Origin: Verrucomicrobiales bacterium
GTDB taxonomy: Bacteria; Verrucomicrobiota; Verrucomicrobiia; Limisphaerales; CAIMTB01
DNA length: 64,000 nt
Direction: 5' to 3'
Assembly: GCA_016795425.1 (NCBI GenBank)
Contig: JAEUHG010000002.1
Coordinates: forward strand, 46,644 to 110,643
The stretch's first letter is position 1. The number at the start of each line of letters is the position of its first letter. The position numbers were made by a program, and so were the translations under genes. Of this stretch, positions 61,410-64,000 are shown piece by piece. The notes beneath the pieces are model-generated. The model saw nothing but the letters and a program-made list of their open reading frames with translations. It was not told the DNA's origin and searched no databases.

Positions 61410-64000
61410 GTGAACCTCCATTCGTCCGCCTCTGAGACCCTTTCCACCGACACTTTCCTTCGGCGCCACATTGGTCCGCGACCAGCCGAGATGGCCGAGA
61501 TGGTCCATTTCTGCGGGTTCGCGAGCCTGAACGCCCTGACCGATGCCGCTGTTCCGCCGGCGATCCGATTGCCGGAGCGAATGACCCTGCCCGAGCCGGT
61601 TTCCGAAACCGAGGCCTTGGCCCGGTTGAAAACGATCGCCAGCGAGAACCGGGTGTTTCGATCGTTGATCGGCATGGGGTACTCCGACTGCATCACCCCG
61701 GCGGTCATCCAGCGGAACATCCTGGAGAACCCGGGCTGGTACACGCAGTACACCCCTTATCAGGCGGAGATATCCCAGGGCCGATTGGAAGGGTTGCTCA
61801 ATTTCCAGACTTTGGTCTGCGACCTCACCGCCCTGGAGATCGCCAATGCCTCGCTCCTGGATGAAGCCACCGCCTGCGCGGAGGCGATGATGATGTGCCA
61901 CCGGATCAAGTCGGGCGATGCCTCCAGCGGCGAGCGAAACACCTTCCTGGTCGCCGACCATTGTCATCCGCAAAACATCGACCTGGTGCGCACTCGCGCC
62001 GAGGCGCTCGGTCTCAAGGTTGAGGTGGGCGAGTTCTCGAAACTCGCTCCCGGCCCCCATGTCTTCGGCGTGTTGGTGCAATATCCCGCGACGAACGGAG
62101 AGGTCCACGATTACGCGGACCTCGCCTCCAGGGTGCAGCAGGCGGGTGGCCTCCTGGTGGTCGCCACCGATTTGCTGGCGCTCACCTTGCTCACCCCGCC
62201 CGGTGAATTCGGCGCCGACATCGCGGTGGGCAGTGCCCAGAGACTGGGTGTGCCGCTCGGATTCGGCGGACCGCATGCGGCCTTTCTGGCGACCCGCGAT
62301 GTTTACAAACGAGGTCTGCCAGGTCGGCTCGTGGGTGTCTCCAAGGATTCTCGCGGGCGTCCGGCGCTCCGCTTGTCTCTCGGGACGCGCGAACAACACA
62401 TTCGTCGCGAGAAGGCGACGTCGAACATCTGCACGGCCCAGGCTTTGCTCGCCAACATGGCGATGGCTTATGCCTGTTACCACGGACCACAGGGTCTGAC
62501 GTCAATCGCCAGCAAGGTTCATCATCTGACCGGCCGTTTGGCCGCCGGTCTCGAACGACTGGGACGCAAAGTTCAGGAGGGCGGTTTCTTTGACACCTTG
62601 ACGGTGGAGGTTCCGGACGCGGCCGAGGTACACCGCGTGGCCGCGAATCACGGATTCAATCTTCGACGGGCAGGTCCCCAATCGGTGGGCGTATCCCTGG
62701 ACGAAGTTTCGACCGAGGCGGAAGTGGACGCGTTGTTGCGCATCTTCAATGGCGACCGGGCTCCGGATTTTTCGGCGGTTTCCTTGGCGCCCAAGGCCTC
62801 GAGCTGGAAGCGACGAACCTCCGCCTTCCTCAATCATGCCGTCTTCAACAAGTACCACAGCGAGACGGAACTTCAGCGGTACCTGCGCCGACTGGAATCC
62901 CGCGACTTGTCGCTTTGTCACAGCATGATTCCGCTGGGATCGTGCACGATGAAGTTGAACGCCGCGGCGGAAATGTTCCCGGTGAGTTGGCCCGAGTTCG
63001 CGCGGTTGCATCCGTTCGCACCCCTGGATCAGGCCAAGGGTTACCAGCGGATGTTCCGGGATCTGGAGGAGTGGTTGTCGTCGATCACCGGCTTCGCGGG
63101 CGTCTCACTCCAACCGAACGCCGGGTCGCAGGGCGAGTATGCGGGGTTGCTGGTGATCCGCGCCTGGCATGTGAGCCGGGGCGAGAGTCATCGGCGGATT
63201 TGTCTGATTCCCACCAGCGCGCATGGTACCAATCCGGCCAGTGCGGTGATGGCGGGCATGCGGGTGGTGGCGGTGGCCTGCGACAAGCAGGGCAACATCG
63301 ATCTCACCGACCTTCGCGAAAAGGCGACCGAGCACGCGTCGCACCTGGCCTGCCTCATGGTGACGTATCCGAGCACGCACGGTGTGTTCGAGGCCTCGAT
63401 TCGGGAGATCTGCGAGATCATCCACTCGGCTGGAGGCCAGGTGTACATGGATGGCGCGAACATGAATGCGCAGGTTGGATTGACCAGCCCGGCGGCCATT
63501 GGCGCGGACGTCTGCCACCTCAACTTGCACAAGACCTTCTGCATTCCCCACGGCGGGGGTGGTCCTGGCGTCGGCCCGATATGTGTGGCCGCGCATTTGG
63601 TGGATTTTCTGCCCGGACACTCGGTGGTGAACCTGGGAGGCGAGGCGCCGATCGGCGCCGTTTGCGGGGCGCCCTGGGGCAGTGCCAGCATTCTACCCAT
63701 CCCATGGATGTACATCGCCATGATGGGAGCGGCTGGTCTGACCGAGGCCACCCAAGTGGCCATCCTCAACGCCAATTACATCGCCAAGCGCCTCGAGAAC
63801 CACTTCCCGACGCTGTACCGCGGCCCGGGTGGCGTGGTGGCGCACGAATGCATCCTGGATCTGCGACAGTTCAAGATCGTCACCGCCGAGGATGTGGCCA
63901 AGCGGCTCATGGACTACGGATTCCACGCGCCGACGTTGAGTTGGCCGGTGGCCGGGACGCTCATGGTGGAGCCCACCGAATCCGAACCGAAGGCCGAGCT
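61410..64000 (+). CDS. gcvP: Glycine dehydrogenase (P protein of the glycine cleavage system), 3' end outside window
   Basis: About 863 residues of a ~955-residue homodimeric-type P protein are present; the frame is open at the window end. The start is GTG 61410, giving [23 protein letters not shown], the usual N-terminus (F-x-x-RHIGP). Both halves are present: N-terminal [31 protein letters not shown] and [19 protein letters not shown]-terminal [28 protein letters not shown] and PLP-binding K708 in [17 protein letters not shown]. It decarboxylates glycine with PLP and passes aminomethyl to GcvH. No gcvT or gcvH is in the window, and no glycine riboswitch was recognised in the 168-nt upstream gap. 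Confidence 0.95.
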   Translation, partial: MNLHSSASETLSTDTFLRRHIGPRPAEMAEMVHFCGFASLNALTDAAVPPAIRLPERMTLPEPVSETEALARLKTIASENRVFRSLIGMGYSDCITPAVIQRNILENPGWYTQYTPYQAEISQGRLEGLLNFQTLVCDLTALEIANASLLDEATACAEAMMMCHRIKSGDASSGERNTFLVADHCHPQNIDLVRTRAEALGLKVEVGEFSKLAPGPHVFGVLVQYPATNGEVHDYADLASRVQQAGGLLVVATDLLALTLLTPPGEFGADIAVGSAQRLGVPLGFGGPHAAFLATRDVYKRGLPGRLVGVSKDSRGRPALRLSLGTREQHIRREKATSNICTAQALLANMAMAYACYHGPQGLTSIASKVHHLTGRLAAGLERLGRKVQEGGFFDTLTVEVPDAAEVHRVAANHGFNLRRAGPQSVGVSLDEVSTEAEVDALLRIFNGDRAPDFSAVSLAPKASSWKRRTSAFLNHAVFNKYHSETELQRYLRRLESRDLSLCHSMIPLGSCTMKLNAAAEMFPVSWPEFARLHPFAPLDQAKGYQRMFRDLEEWLSSITGFAGVSLQPNAGSQGEYAGLLVIRAWHVSRGESHRRICLIPTSAHGTNPASAVMAGMRVVAVACDKQGNIDLTDLREKATEHASHLACLMVTYPSTHGVFEASIREICEIIHSAGGQVYMDGANMNAQVGLTSPAAIGADVCHLNLHKTFCIPHGGGGPGVGPICVAAHLVDFLPGHSVVNLGGEAPIGAVCGAPWGSASILPIPWMYIAMMGAAGLTEATQVAILNANYIAKRLENHFPTLYRGPGGVVAHECILDLRQFKIVTAEDVAKRLMDYGFHAPTLSWPVAGTLMVEPTESEPKAE

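Noticed and set aside
1..64000. CRISPR arrays, rRNA, tRNA, insertion sequences, prophage or att sites
   Set aside because: No spaced direct repeats, no cloverleaf or conserved rRNA segments, no transposase or integrase-like protein seen.

Overview
This is a high-GC (roughly two-thirds G+C) bacterial chromosome segment. Gene content points to the PVC superphylum, most likely Verrucomicrobiota. It carries a DUF1592-type planctomycete cytochrome protein next to a Tat-exported DUF1552 protein, two PVC-type haem-binding CxxCH/membrane-bound dehydrogenase proteins, a prepilin-like protein of the [16 protein letters not shown] type, a duplicated orphan ABC permease, a DUF2723 glycosyltransferase-like protein and many Tat-signal secreted enzymes. 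No rRNA, tRNA, insertion sequence or CRISPR array is visible. The lineage is inferred from gene content only.

Region by region. 1-2354: the 3' end of a secreted protein, a gingipain-like secreted protein on the opposite strand, and about 660 bases without a convincing gene. 2355-7356 (minus): an ECF sigma factor, an overlapping small membrane protein and a giant DUF2723/TPR membrane protein, apparently one operon. 7516-12029 (plus): three exported or periplasmic catabolic proteins (Gfo/Idh/MocA oxidoreductase, enolase-superfamily enzyme, double DUF6807/PmoA-like protein). 12034-13727 (minus): a small membrane protein, a DUF1272 protein and a CHAD-domain protein with a Pho-box-like element upstream. 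13999-18384 (plus): ParE-like topoisomerase subunit, then a translationally coupled pair (core MetE-like methyltransferase and enolase-superfamily enzyme).

18588-31707 (plus): a GltD-like iron-sulfur flavoprotein followed by a compact complex I operon in the order A-B-C-D-H-I-J-K, a NuoL/MrpA-like protein, a two-helix protein, an MrpD-like protein, M and N. NuoE, NuoF and NuoG, the NADH-oxidising module, are absent from the cluster. There are four antiporter-like subunits instead of the usual three. The GltD-like neighbour has an Asp in place of the first glycine of its FAD-binding motif.

31792-47312: the DUF1592/DUF1552 pair, an orphan ADOP permease, a prepilin/response regulator/histidine kinase/SnoaL-like operon, an AlkD-like DNA repair gene directly downstream of a PVC haem protein, and a divergent RND adaptor. 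47335-64000: the RND pump, a DUF1761 protein, a PI-PLC-like protein with an unassigned C-terminal domain, a 1699-residue fusion (ceramidase-like, LamG, dehydrogenase propeller, HEAT, cytochrome c), a large Ig-domain protein with a mirrored layout, and the first ~90% of glycine dehydrogenase (gcvP), which runs off the window.

The best candidates for something undescribed are the reduced complex I with its extra pumping subunit and adjacent odd flavoprotein, the five-part ceramidase/cytochrome fusion, and the MetE/enolase pair. All functional statements rest on reading motifs by eye; no database search was possible.
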